DNA of 64,000 nucleotides from Erythrophleum ivorense (Eukaryota > Streptophyta > Magnoliopsida > Fabales > Fabaceae). The notes beneath the pieces were generated by a model that searched no databases, had not been told where the DNA came from, and saw nothing but the letters and a program-made list of their open reading frames with translations. Positions 34,194-43,650 of this stretch are shown piece by piece. Made by a program: the position numbers and the translations under genes. The DNA lies in the NCBI GenBank assembly GCA_026724425.1, contig JAIUCV010000103.1:62001-126000 (forward strand), written 5' to 3'. Positions within the stretch are counted from its first letter, which is position 1. Every line of letters starts with the position of its first letter.

Positions 34194-36197
34194 CATTGAG
34201 CTAGAGTAAAATCCAACGGTGGTAAAATAGCATGAAAGCATGCGGAAAAAGTCAAAACGATGCCCCAGCCGGTAGATATCCCTACAGAGTATCTGCTCTC
34301 CATTACCACAGGCCACTTTTGCTTCAAAAAGTGAGATTTGGTTGAGCCCAACGTTTCTACCCTTTCCAACTTGGATATATTCGTGATGAGTAATATTCCC
34401 CCGCCTTAGCATTGAGTTAAAACCTACATAGGAAAAGGCCTGCATATGAAGCAGAGGGAAAAAAAAACAATTAAGGAAGGATGTTTTAAGAATTTACCGG
34501 CAAAAATGTCCTCGCTCAGATTGATGCCACGAGAAGCCTTGCTCATTCCTCCACGGGTAATGTGGAAAATTCTATCGAAAACATCAGGATGACCATAGTG
34601 GAATCGAATTCTGCCATTGAACAAATCTTATCATAGGCCAGAGAATGTCTATATTATACACCATCTATTCTGAAATTTTTTTTTCTTTTCTTACAGCAGC
34701 ACTAAAGTGGGTAAGCGGAACTCAGACAATACAATTTGAATGATATTGTAACTTATTATTTTATACCGAGGACATGCATCACAATCTAAAGTTAAAAAGC
34801 CGCCTTTACTTGAGATGGGGTCTATCTTTGTTTTTGTTAAAACAACGGGAAATTCCTAATTTATCGTACAAGCTAAACACACCTCTACATCAACCGCACA
34901 ATAAGATCACTAGAAAAGTACTTACTTTAGGGGTCTTGCCAGGACTCTTTGACCTATTGTGACAAAACTTGTTTCTTGATTTGACATAAACCAAGCCAAG
35001 GAGGAAACACTGTAACGAGTGATCAAAATGATTAATAATCTCTTACCAAAAGAAATAAAATAATAATAATAATCTAAACCTCACAAAAATGTCAGTTCTA
35101 TATGGAAGAAACTTCGTCAGACCTGCCAGTAAAGATATGTTCGCGAACACCTAATATGGTAGGTGGACGGACCCCATGATCCTCATTAAATTCTTAACAG
35201 TTTCAAAATTTTTAACTTCTACCTGGTTCATGTCAATAGTCTGAAGGGCCTCCCCTCGATTAAAAATGAAGGCATGATTCTGATTTTCAGGCTTCCCTTC
35301 TCTGGACCTGGCAATTTTATTCGATATACTTCCTTCAAATAAGATACAAAAACAATCATTTACGAGGTAACGATGAGTAAACTAGCGCTTCTCTTTTTCA
35401 GTTCAATGTGCATTTACTTGGTCAAGATTGTCCACAGCTTTAATCAGTACAGAATAATAAACCTTTTGTGATTTTCCACCTTCTCTTTCTTCAATTTCAT
35501 CAATATATGCCACACGAAGCGAGGGATTGCTACAGATGAAGGACCGAAGCTTAGATTCTTAAATCAAGTCCACTTTAGGAACCAAATATACATGCAATTA
35601 AAAGAGTCCAATTTAAAATATCAGCTGGAGGACATACTTAACCATCAAGTTCAGGATATCTGTTGCACGGCGATCTCTGTTACGCTTCTGATTCCCATAG
35701 TTCTGTCAGGTAGCAACATATGTGAATTTCATGTCAGCCACAGACTCTAGACTGGCATATAGGGATCTCTGGCTCTTTTTATCTTCATCCGATGGATCTG
35801 TAATAGCTTTATAGCCATCGAGTATCTCTGACCACAAGAGAGTAAACAAATTATACAATCATTTTGGCAGATGACTTCTTTGTTCATCGCCATGATGAAC
35901 ATGACAAGTCATTTCACTATACATTGTAAATTCCTTATAAGGAAGGAGAAGAGCACTGCCAGGATTTAGCTCTATATGTCAGGATTGAAGGAAAATTTTC
36001 TTTTACCTTTTTCGTTGGCCATATCAAGAAAAGCCTGGAGCTTTAGAACCCGCCGGTAGTACATCATTCCCCTAACTGCAGTAATTTATAAATACAAGAG
36101 GTGAGTACAAGAGGAGAATTAACAATTGACCAAATTCATCGTATACCTGTCCTGCATAGCGTTTGTCCTCTTAACGAAGCCCAGAGTCTAAGCTGCA
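34194..36197 (-). pseudogene. CalS5 remnant: catalytic-region exons left of the copia insertion
   Basis: From right to left: 36197-36147 (continuation of the copia-split exon, LRLWASLRGQTLCRT), 36075-36007, 35827-35638, 35529-35418, 35332-35223, about 35215-35123, 35009-34926, 34610-34498 and 34423-34194. They carry the central glucan synthase domain: RGMMYYRRVLKLQAFLD, RVAYIDEIEEREGG, LPGP then ENQNHAFIFNRGEALQTIDM, REHIFTG, FMSNQETSFVTIGQRVLA, FHYGHPDVFDRIFHITRGG and HHEYIQVGKGRNVGLNQISL. Lesions: TGC to TGA after TYVAT (35706-35708), about 10 bp missing in the KIGEG block (near 35302), and loss of the start of the EEFNEDHG exon with its intron shrunk to nothing. Confidence 0.85.
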
Positions 36198-36202
36198 CTA
36201 CA

Positions 36203-36654
36203 TGCTAAATTTTAATCATAAAAGACAACAATTGAATCAAGAATAAGAAGGATTATGAAATAATTGTGCGTACCTGATGATCCCATACGTAGTTGTTAAG
36301 AATTTATCTCACCGAGTTACAATCCACTTTATCTCTTGGATTTCTTTGAGTCAAAATGATCAGAATTAACAGAGAGTGATAGGGAGTCAAAATAGTATCT
36401 CTATTAAATAATTATGACTGCGTCAGTATTATGATAGGAAATTTACTGACATCCAAAAGGCTGTGAGTTGGGTTTCTAGCCAGATGGGCTGACATATGTG
36501 ACCCACCCATCACAGATCACATATGCATATATTAAGCCCAATTTGTCTTAAACTTAATAATTTGTAACTTAACCAATTAATTTTAAATTGTTGCTTACCA
36601 AATAATCAATTAATGCTAATCCACAAAATAATAATTAACGAAATTATTTCAACA
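36203..36654 (-). repeat. Left LTR (3' LTR of the minus-strand copia element)
   Basis: 452 bp, TGCTAAATTTTAATCATAAA at its left end and GAAATTATTTCAACA at its right end. Pairs with 42331-42781. It differs at scattered sites, mostly G/A and C/T transitions. Confidence 0.96.
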
Positions 36655-36668
36655 ATCTCCCACTTGGA
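36655..36668 (-). other. Polypurine tract of the copia element
   Basis: On the minus strand CCAAGTGGGAGAT lies directly before the 3' LTR start (TGTTGAAATAATTTC). This is the usual plus-strand primer site of plant copia elements. Confidence 0.8.
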
Positions 36669-37010
36669 TAGCATTAATCAGTTATTTGATTTCACAACAA
36701 TAAAAGCCATTGGTATTTATTAAGTCATTTCAAATACAAATAGTGGAATTGCTCACAATCATTAGATCCTATAGGGAAATAAGTGATATTAAACAAATGA
36801 GAAATTTCATATCATTAGTTTCAGTTCATAAGAAAATTACACAATATTACTGATTCTTATAGGGAAATAAAGCAATAGGTGCATGAATAATATGAGATCA
36901 TTGATTCCTATGGGGAAACAAATGATATTCAAAACACCTTATAATGAACTGAGTATTCATAAATATTGAAAATTATGGAACATATTTTTTTTTTTGAACT
37001 CCCACTAAAC

Positions 37011-38714
37011 CTAGACATCCTCAAATGACTTAACAACACCCATATGAGTTACATGATTCTTAAATACTCTTACGGGTAAGCCCTTAGTCAACGGATCTGC
37101 AAGCATGTGATCACTAGGAATGTGAACTATTTGAGTTTGAGATTCAGCAATCTTTTCTCTAACAAACAGGAGTTTAACATCGAAATGCTTTGTCCTGCTT
37201 GAATTCTTGTGATTCTGAGAGAAGTAAACTGTAGATGAATTATCACAATAAATGGTTAGAGGGCGCGATATAGATTCAACTAAGCGCATGCTAGATATCA
37301 GCTTCCTCAACCATATAGCCTGACATGTGGCTTCATAACAAGCAATATACTCTGCTTCCATAGTTGAAGTAGCTGTTAGTGTTTGTTTCACACTTTTCCA
37401 TGCAACAGTTCCTCCTGACATCATGAATATATATCCAGACGTGGATTTACGGTCATCCAAACAAGAGCCATAATCTGAATCTGAATAGCCAACAACTTCA
37501 AGAGAATCTGACCTACTATAGGTCAACATAAAGTCCTTGGTACCTTGAAGGTACCTCATTACTTTCTTAACAGCAGTCCAGTGTTCTTTACCCGGATTAC
37601 TCAAGTACCTTCCGAGCACACTAATAGCAAAAGCTGTATCTGGACGAGTGCATACTTGCACATACATAAGGCTGCCCACAGCAGAAGCGTAGGGTATCTT
37701 AGCCATTTCGGCTTTCCCCTTTTCGGTACTAGGACATTGTGATCTGGTCAAACTTTCTCCTTTCTGAACAGGAGCAGCAGTGGAAGAACATGAGTCCATT
37801 CCAAACTTTTTAAGTACTCGTTCAATATAAGTAGCTTGGGATAAGCCAAGAATGTTGCGTGATCTATCACGATGAATCTGTATCCCAAGAACAAAAGTAG
37901 CTTCAGCCAGATCTTTCATGTCAAAATAAGATGACAATAAATGTTTTGTATCATTAAGAAAATTTGCCGAGTTACTGGCCAACAATATATCATCCACATA
38001 AAGAACAAGAATTACAAAGCTGCTTCCTTCAAATTTCTGATAGATACAATGATCTGAAATATTTTCAACAAATCCAAGAGAACTAATAACTTCATCAAAT
38101 TTTAGATACCACTGCCTGGAGGCTTGCTTTAACCCATAAATAGATCTTCTCAATTTGCACACCAGATGCTCTTTACCAGGTTCAACAAAACCATCTGGTT
38201 GAGTCATATATACTTCCTCATACAAGTCTCCATTCAAAAAAGCAGTCTTGACATCCATTTGATGAAGTTTAAGGTTATAATGAGCAACAAGAGCCATGAC
38301 TACTCTAAAAACATTTTTTGTCGAAACAGGAGAAAAGGTCTCTGTATAATCAATACCTTCTTTTTTATTATAACCTTTAGCTACAAGTCTGACTTTATAC
38401 CTCTCAACTTCATCAGTGACTCCGCGTTTGGTCTTGAAAACCCATTTACAACCAACTGTCTTAAACCCAATTGGTAATTCTGAGAGCTCCCACACATGAT
38501 TACGATGCATTGAGGCAATTTCTTCATTCACTGCCTCTAACCATTTAGAAGAATGATAACTGGACATTGCCTCTTTATAGGACATGGGGTCCACACCATC
38601 AACAGCATCTGAGTCAAATTCCTGCAAATACACCATATAATCACCAGAAATTGCAGGTCTACGAGTTTTCTGAGATCTTCTCAACTCTACAATTGGTTCT
38701 TCATTGTCTTCCAA
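37011..38714 (-). CDS. Copia pol: reverse transcriptase and RNase H segment
   Basis: 567 open codons. Reverse transcriptase: NHVWELSELP, KWVFKTKRGVTDEVERYKVR, QMDVKTAFLNGDLYEEVYM, SIYGLKQASRQWYLKFDEVI and the catalytic YVDD in LVLYVDDILLASN. RNase H: GYSDSDYGSCLDDRKSTSGY, MEAEYIACYEATCQAIWLRK and a C-terminal SDHMLADPLTKGLP. In an intact element this would be continuous with the integrase frame upstream; here it is cut off by stops at 38976-38978 and 39138-39140. This segment itself is uninterrupted. Confidence 0.93.
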   Translation of the reverse strand: MEDNEEPIVELRRSQKTRRPAISGDYMVYLQEFDSDAVDGVDPMSYKEAMSSYHSSKWLEAVNEEIASMHRNHVWELSELPIGFKTVGCKWVFKTKRGVTDEVERYKVRLVAKGYNKKEGIDYTETFSPVSTKNVFRVVMALVAHYNLKLHQMDVKTAFLNGDLYEEVYMTQPDGFVEPGKEHLVCKLRRSIYGLKQASRQWYLKFDEVISSLGFVENISDHCIYQKFEGSSFVILVLYVDDILLASNSANFLNDTKHLLSSYFDMKDLAEATFVLGIQIHRDRSRNILGLSQATYIERVLKKFGMDSCSSTAAPVQKGESLTRSQCPSTEKGKAEMAKIPYASAVGSLMYVQVCTRPDTAFAISVLGRYLSNPGKEHWTAVKKVMRYLQGTKDFMLTYSRSDSLEVVGYSDSDYGSCLDDRKSTSGYIFMMSGGTVAWKSVKQTLTATSTMEAEYIACYEATCQAIWLRKLISSMRLVESISRPLTIYCDNSSTVYFSQNHKNSSRTKHFDVKLLFVREKIAESQTQIVHIPSDHMLADPLTKGLPVRVFKNHVTHMGVVKSFEDV

Positions 38715-39137
38715 AGGTGCTTCTTCTTCACCTTCTTCTAGATCCGTGATATTATCTGATATAGTTGAAGGCGATGGTATCGGTAATAGAATGCTTTCAT
38801 CATGTATAGAGATTTCTCTAGGAACAGTTTTCCCACCTTCTAGGGCATCTTCAAAGAAATATGCTCGATCAGACTCAATGACCCTCGTGGTGAGATCCGG
38901 ACAATAAAATTTGTACCCACGTGATCCAATGCAATATCCAATGAAGAAACCAGTTACAGTTTTAGAATCAAGTTTCTACTGTTGAGGATTATAAGCTTTT
39001 ACTTGTGCCTTACAACCCCAAACTCTTAAGTGTTTCAAGGTAGGCACTTTGCTAAAATAAAGTTCATACGGGGTCTTTGGTACTGACTTAGATGGAACTT
39101 GATTCAAAACATAAGCAGCTGTTCTAAGTGCCTCACC

Positions 39138-40334
39138 TCATAAAAACTCCGGTAGGGAGGAGTGACTCATCATGCTTCTAACCATGTCCATGAGAGTACG
39201 ATTTCGTCTTTCTGCAACCCCATTTTGTTGCGAGGTGCCAGGCATTGTATACTGGGCCTCAATACCATGTTCTTGTAGAAATAGAGCAAATAGACCTGGA
39301 TTTCTACCAACCTCAGTATATCTTCCATAATATTCTCCACCTCTATCAGATCTCACGCATTTGATGGTTTTACCAGATTTTAACTCAACGGCTGCCTTGA
39401 AATCCCTGAAGGCTCTCAATGATTCTGCCTTTTCATGCAGAAGTTCAATCCAACCATATCTCGAATGATCATCTATGAAGGTGATAAAATATTTGAAACC
39501 ACCCATAGCTGTAGGTGCAATGGGTCCGCATATGTCAGTATGAATGAGATATAAGATGTTCTCAGACCTTTTTACCCATTTACTCCTAGCTCTAGCGGGA
39601 AATTTTCCCTTAATGCAATCAACACATGCCTCAAAGTCTGTGAAATCAAGATTTTGCAACACCCCTTGACTAACAATTCTTTCTAATATCTCTCTAGAGA
39701 TGTGACCTAGTCGTCGATGCCACAACATTGAAGATTCCTCACTAGGTCTCTGACGTTTTTGCCCAACAACAACATTCACAGGAACATCGGAATATTCAAT
39801 TGTGCAATTATTCAAACGATATAAACCATTTAACATAAATGCGGTGCCAACAAGTTGTGAATCATAAAAGACATCAATATTTCCATTTCCTTGAATAAAT
39901 AAATAACTACATTTGTCTAACTCAGAAGTTGAAATCAAATTCCTTCTTGCAGAAGGTATGTAAACAACATTATTCAAATTCCAAATATGTCCAGATGATA
40001 ATCTAAGAGAAATTGATCCTATGCATTCCACTGCAACCCTGCCTGCAATCCCCAAAACAGGCTTCTCTGCCTCACTTGGTATTCTCTGGTTTTTGAGCCC
40101 CTGCAAAGAATTTACAACATGGACAGTGGCACCACAATCCAAGAACCAAGAATCAGATGAGGTTTCAAGACTATTGGATTCAAAACAAACTAGAGCCAAA
40201 GGGGTATATACATAAAATGTACCTTCCTTCTCCTGTTTATTCTTCAACTTATAACAATCGGCTATCTTATGCCTTATTTTCTTACAATAACTGCAATTGC
40301 CCTTGAAGAACTTCTTTTGCTGAGTATTCCCCAT
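39138..40334 (-). CDS. Copia pol: zinc knuckle, protease and integrase segment
   Basis: 398 codons. A CCHC zinc knuckle (CSYCKKIRHKIADC) comes first, then the protease region (SWFLDCGATVHVVNS), the GAG-pre-integrase HHCC zinc finger (LWHRRLGHIS with CVDCIKGK) and the integrase core (HTDICGPI, FIDDHSRYGWIELL, TSQQNGVAERRNRTLMDMVR). The protease active site reads D-C-G where D-S/T-G is usual. The frame ends at a TGA (39138-39140) where the family normally continues, probably a Trp codon change. The first ATG of this frame follows the knuckle linker, since the gag junction is frameshifted. Confidence 0.9.
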   Translation of the reverse strand: MGNTQQKKFFKGNCSYCKKIRHKIADCYKLKNKQEKEGTFYVYTPLALVCFESNSLETSSDSWFLDCGATVHVVNSLQGLKNQRIPSEAEKPVLGIAGRVAVECIGSISLRLSSGHIWNLNNVVYIPSARRNLISTSELDKCSYLFIQGNGNIDVFYDSQLVGTAFMLNGLYRLNNCTIEYSDVPVNVVVGQKRQRPSEESSMLWHRRLGHISREILERIVSQGVLQNLDFTDFEACVDCIKGKFPARARSKWVKRSENILYLIHTDICGPIAPTAMGGFKYFITFIDDHSRYGWIELLHEKAESLRAFRDFKAAVELKSGKTIKCVRSDRGGEYYGRYTEVGRNPGLFALFLQEHGIEAQYTMPGTSQQNGVAERRNRTLMDMVRSMMSHSSLPEFL

Positions 40335-40377
40335 ATCATTGTTTTTCTTGAAATTCGATTTCCCAGCCTTCTGTATC

Positions 40378-40956
40378 TCATGCTTCTCTACCTGATTTGC
40401 TGCTTGAGCCTTGAGACAAATAATTCACAGATTGCGATTTATGCTTCTTTATTGCTTCTACCTCTTGAGTCACAATCGAAATCATTTGGTCCACAGACCA
40501 TTCAGCTTCTTGTGAATTGTAGGAGGTTCGCAGAAAATTATACTCAGCTGGTAATGATTCAAGAACATGGAAGACTAGAGCACTTTCTCCGATATCAATC
40601 CCATACGTCTTCAGTTTGTTATAATATTGGACAAGTTTCAGAATATGTTCCCTTACTCCAGACACTCCATCATATCGCGTGCTGTGAAGTAAGGACAAAT
40701 AATAATTCTTCTGAGTCTTATCAAGCTTTTTGTACTTTTCACTAATGGCTTTCAAATACTCAACTGCAGTGTTTTTATCAGGAATACTTTCCTTAATTCC
40801 TTTCTCAATTGTAAACCTGATGGTTGCTAGACAAAACCGATTTGAATCAGACCATTGCTTATGATAAGCTTTCTCAGTAGCATTGGATTGTGAAGTGAGA
40901 TCCGTTGGTTTGGGTTCCACAAGAGCCAAATCTTTTTCTGAAATTGTAAGGTACAT
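40378..40956 (-). CDS. Copia gag segment
   Basis: 192 codons starting MYLTISEKDLALVEPKPTDL. Contains typical copia gag helices (YHKQWSDSNRFCLATIRFTI, ESLPAEYNFLRTSYNSQEAE, WSVDQMISIVTQEVEAIKKH). It ends in SSSKSGREA and runs into a different frame from pol. The pol frame continues from just upstream, which indicates a single indel near 40380-40410 rather than a programmed shift, since elements of this type usually have one joined frame. Confidence 0.88.
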   Translation of the reverse strand: MYLTISEKDLALVEPKPTDLTSQSNATEKAYHKQWSDSNRFCLATIRFTIEKGIKESIPDKNTAVEYLKAISEKYKKLDKTQKNYYLSLLHSTRYDGVSGVREHILKLVQYYNKLKTYGIDIGESALVFHVLESLPAEYNFLRTSYNSQEAEWSVDQMISIVTQEVEAIKKHKSQSVNYLSQGSSSKSGREA

Positions 40957-41340
40957 ATTCAGGGACTCCTTCCAGTCATCATAATTGGTCCCATTAAGAG
41001 TCTTTACAAGTGATAGTTGCTGAAAAGCTGAAATCGAAATTTAGACAACAAAATTGGAAATATTAATTATGCGTGCACAACATAATTATATGCAAAATTT
41101 TCAATATAATTTCAGTTATGCAACTATGTAATATCAAAATACTCAAAGAAGACTCATATGCACACTAAAGATTCAGCTCAAGATCCATAAATGTGTTCAA
41201 TATAACCATATCTATAGGGTACAATAAATATTAAAACATTATACTACATGCTTATCACTAAAAGTTCAAATCCTAAATTATATTAACAATATCGTATCTA
41301 TGGGGTATATCAATTATTAATATAATATTCATTATACAAA

Positions 41341-41790
41341 TTTTTTGGGGCCAAAAAGTAAATATGGTGAAATATTGAGGCTAAAATATAATTACAGTTG
41401 AATATTTGGGCCAAAATATAATTATAGAGAAATATTGGGGCCAAAACATAATTAACGATAAAAATTGGGGCCAAAATATAATTATAGAGAAATATTAGGC
41501 CAAAATGTAATTATATCAAAATATTGGGGTCAATATATAATTATATCGAAATATTGGGGCCAAAATACAATTGTATCGAAGAATTTAAACGTAATTATAG
41601 GAACTTTAAATCCAACGGCTCAGATCTTATTATTTTGCTGAACGGCCAAGATTATATTGTGCAATCGACGGACCAGATTTACTTGATCAGATCAACGGTC
41701 CAGATCGCACTACCATATTAAATGAAACGCACCGTTTCATTTAAAATGGATCAACGGCTAAGATTAAATCACAAACGGACGGCCTGGATT
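41341..41790 (-). repeat. Tandem repeats in the copia 5' leader
   Basis: On the plus strand, 41343-41580 is a run of about eight units of 30-36 bp built on GAAATATTGGGGCCAAAATA plus TAATTATA. It is followed (41610-41790) by about six spaced copies of a second motif, ATCAACGGYNNAGAT (for example CCAACGGCTCAGATC, TCAACGGTCCAGATC). Both lie between the 5' LTR and gag, in the transcribed untranslated leader. Confidence 0.8.
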
Positions 41791-42316
41791 GCTTCTTCAA
41801 CCTCAGTCGGATCCCTAAAAACCCAACTCGACCCGGCGCGCGACCTGTCTCCAAAACACCAGAAACACCAACGTTTTCGGGCCTCTCTCACGCCAGCGAA
41901 TCAAGAAAAGAAGAAATTGAGCTCAACCGATTGCTTTGCCAGAAACGACAATCACAAGGAAGACAGTAAAAAATCGAATTATAATGAAAGCAAATGTATG
42001 GGTTGCTTTGATAATTTTGTCGTTTCTCTTCGATCTGAAGAGTAGAACCTTGTCTTTCCTGAAAAAGGTATATCAATAAAATCAGTCTACCGTAATTCTC
42101 CCCTGCTTACTTTGTTACGCATGTTAATCCATATGAATCAAGAAACGTTGTTTTAAAAAAAAAAAAGGTCAGAATCTAACTGTTTGCTGGGATAAGGCGG
42201 AAAAAAAAAAGTGACTCCCAGGAAGAAGTCTTGTTTCTAGGGCATTGGGATAGATCGAAGATCTTAAACGAAATCGTCTAAGATTCCAAGATTACTGAAT
42301 GATTATATTTAGCAAT

Positions 42317-42328
42317 GCTCTGATACCA
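42317..42328 (-). other. Primer binding site of the copia element (initiator tRNA-Met)
   Basis: The minus strand reads TGGTATCAGAGC two bases after the end of the 5' LTR, the standard plant copia match to the 3' end of initiator methionine tRNA. Confidence 0.93.
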
Positions 42329-42330
42329 TT

Positions 42331-42781
42331 TGCTAAATTTTAATCATAAAAGACAACAATTGAATCAAGAATAAGAAGGATTATGAAATAATTGTGCATA
42401 CCTGATGATCCCATACGTAATTGTTAAGAATTTATCTCACCGAGTTACAACCTACTTTATCTCTTGGATTTCTTTGAATCAAAATGATCAGAATTAACAG
42501 AGAGTGATAGGGAGTCAAAATAATATCTCTATTAAATAATTATGACTGCGTCAGTATTATGATAGGAAACTTACTGACATCAAAAGGCTGTGAGTTGGGC
42601 TTCTAGCCAGATGAGCTAACATATGTGACCCACCCATCACAGATCACATATGCATATATTAAGCCCAATTTATCTTAAACTTAATAATTTGTAACTTAAC
42701 CAATTAATTTTAAATTGTTGCTTACCAAATAATCAATTAATGCTAATCCACAAAATAATAATTAACGAAATTATTTCAACA
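42331..42781 (-). repeat. Right LTR (5' LTR of the minus-strand copia element)
   Basis: 451 bp, same ends as the left LTR. One base shorter (CATCCAAAA versus CATCAAAA). Supports the age estimate given for the element. Confidence 0.96.
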
Positions 42782-43544
42782 CTACATTCTCGTCTTTCTC
42801 CATTATGTCACTATCTTTTTTACAATGAAGTCGCTCCATGAAGTTATTCAACTCATCTGGAAAAATATGACATTTCAGCCAGTCCTATCTTCATTATCAA
42901 AATAAAGTCAAGCTAAGCTGTGTTAGTCATTACAAACCAGGGTAGATCTTTTGCAGGTAATATATGATCGACACGCCATCTTCGTTTTCAATCTCAAGGT
43001 CATTCTTTGAATAGATAGTCTCTTCACTGTAGTATGGAGTTAGGACACTGCAAACAAGCCAAATGCTATATATGAAGCGCAGGACAATTGCAGGATGCTG
43101 GGGAAATAAAATACATCTTTTGGTGAGCAGGGAAGGTAAAACAGCTACGCAGCAGATACTCTAATTTATATACATGGACACTTGACATGCGAAGAAATGC
43201 AATACTCTTTCAATAGTTGTCGGACAATTTGTCATCGTAATATAAGGAAAAACCACAACATAAACCTACGGTTTCCAATTAGCTGTGATGACGAGGAAAG
43301 TGCACAGGAAAAGCATGTTCCAGCGATTTATAATTTGTGGAGAGTGTGACATTGGCATATATCTTCATGGCCGTGTATTATGTGCGGGAGACAGGCAATA
43401 AAAGCATTTTACGAACTCGTGGTGCACGTGGCATATCCATAAACAACGAATTGGTAAAGAAGCAATCCTTCTACGGGCTTCAAGGTTCGTTGGCACATCA
43501 ATTGCAGATTCCTTCGTCGTCAAGAGTAAATAAAGACGTCTTAT
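42782..43544 (-). pseudogene. CalS5 remnant: exons right of the copia insertion
   Basis: Exons 43544 to about 43394, 43047-42938 and 42856-42782 (split by copia). They encode SAIDVPTNLEARRRIA and the start of MLSFS; VLTPYYSEETIYSKNDLEIE then NEDGVSIIYYLQKIYP; and ELNNFMERLHCKKDSDIMEK. Lesions: one T is missing in the IAFF codons (43456-43463), the donor after MLSFS is gone (sequence reads CC|TG), and a conserved Trp (PDEW) is now Leu. Confidence 0.85.
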
Positions 43545-43650
43545 CTGAAATTACGCCGGCGAACCATAATATTTCATAAGTTACAGAAGCGTCCTGGATC
43601 ATCATAATGACATAACTTCTTTAAACAATTACAATTAGTTTACCAAGTAC

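Larger units (their letters stand above)
36203..42781 (-). mobile_element. Ty1/copia LTR retrotransposon inserted in a CalS5 exon
   Basis: 6,579 bp flanked by a perfect 5-bp target-site duplication CTACA (36198-36202 and 42782-42786). LTRs are 36203-36654 and 42331-42781, starting TG and ending CA, differing by about 11 substitutions and one single-base gap by eye (about 97.5% identity), so the insertion is young. The minus-strand order is 5' LTR, primer binding site, leader repeats, gag, protease, integrase, reverse transcriptase, RNase H, polypurine tract, 3' LTR; integrase before RT defines the copia superfamily. Coding frames are interrupted (gag/pol shift near 40378, TGA at 39138-39140, TAG at 38976-38978), so this copy is probably not autonomous. 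It disrupts the exon encoding EKDENVV|QLRLWASLRG. Confidence 0.97.

Noticed and set aside
41341..41580. CRISPR-like direct repeats
   Set aside because: Repeats are adjacent, variable and lie in a plant retrotransposon leader; no unique spacers of even length.
36203..42781. Integrated virus
   Set aside because: Integrase lies before reverse transcriptase, LTRs have a tRNA-Met primer site and there is no envelope or movement gene; this is a Ty1/copia retrotransposon.
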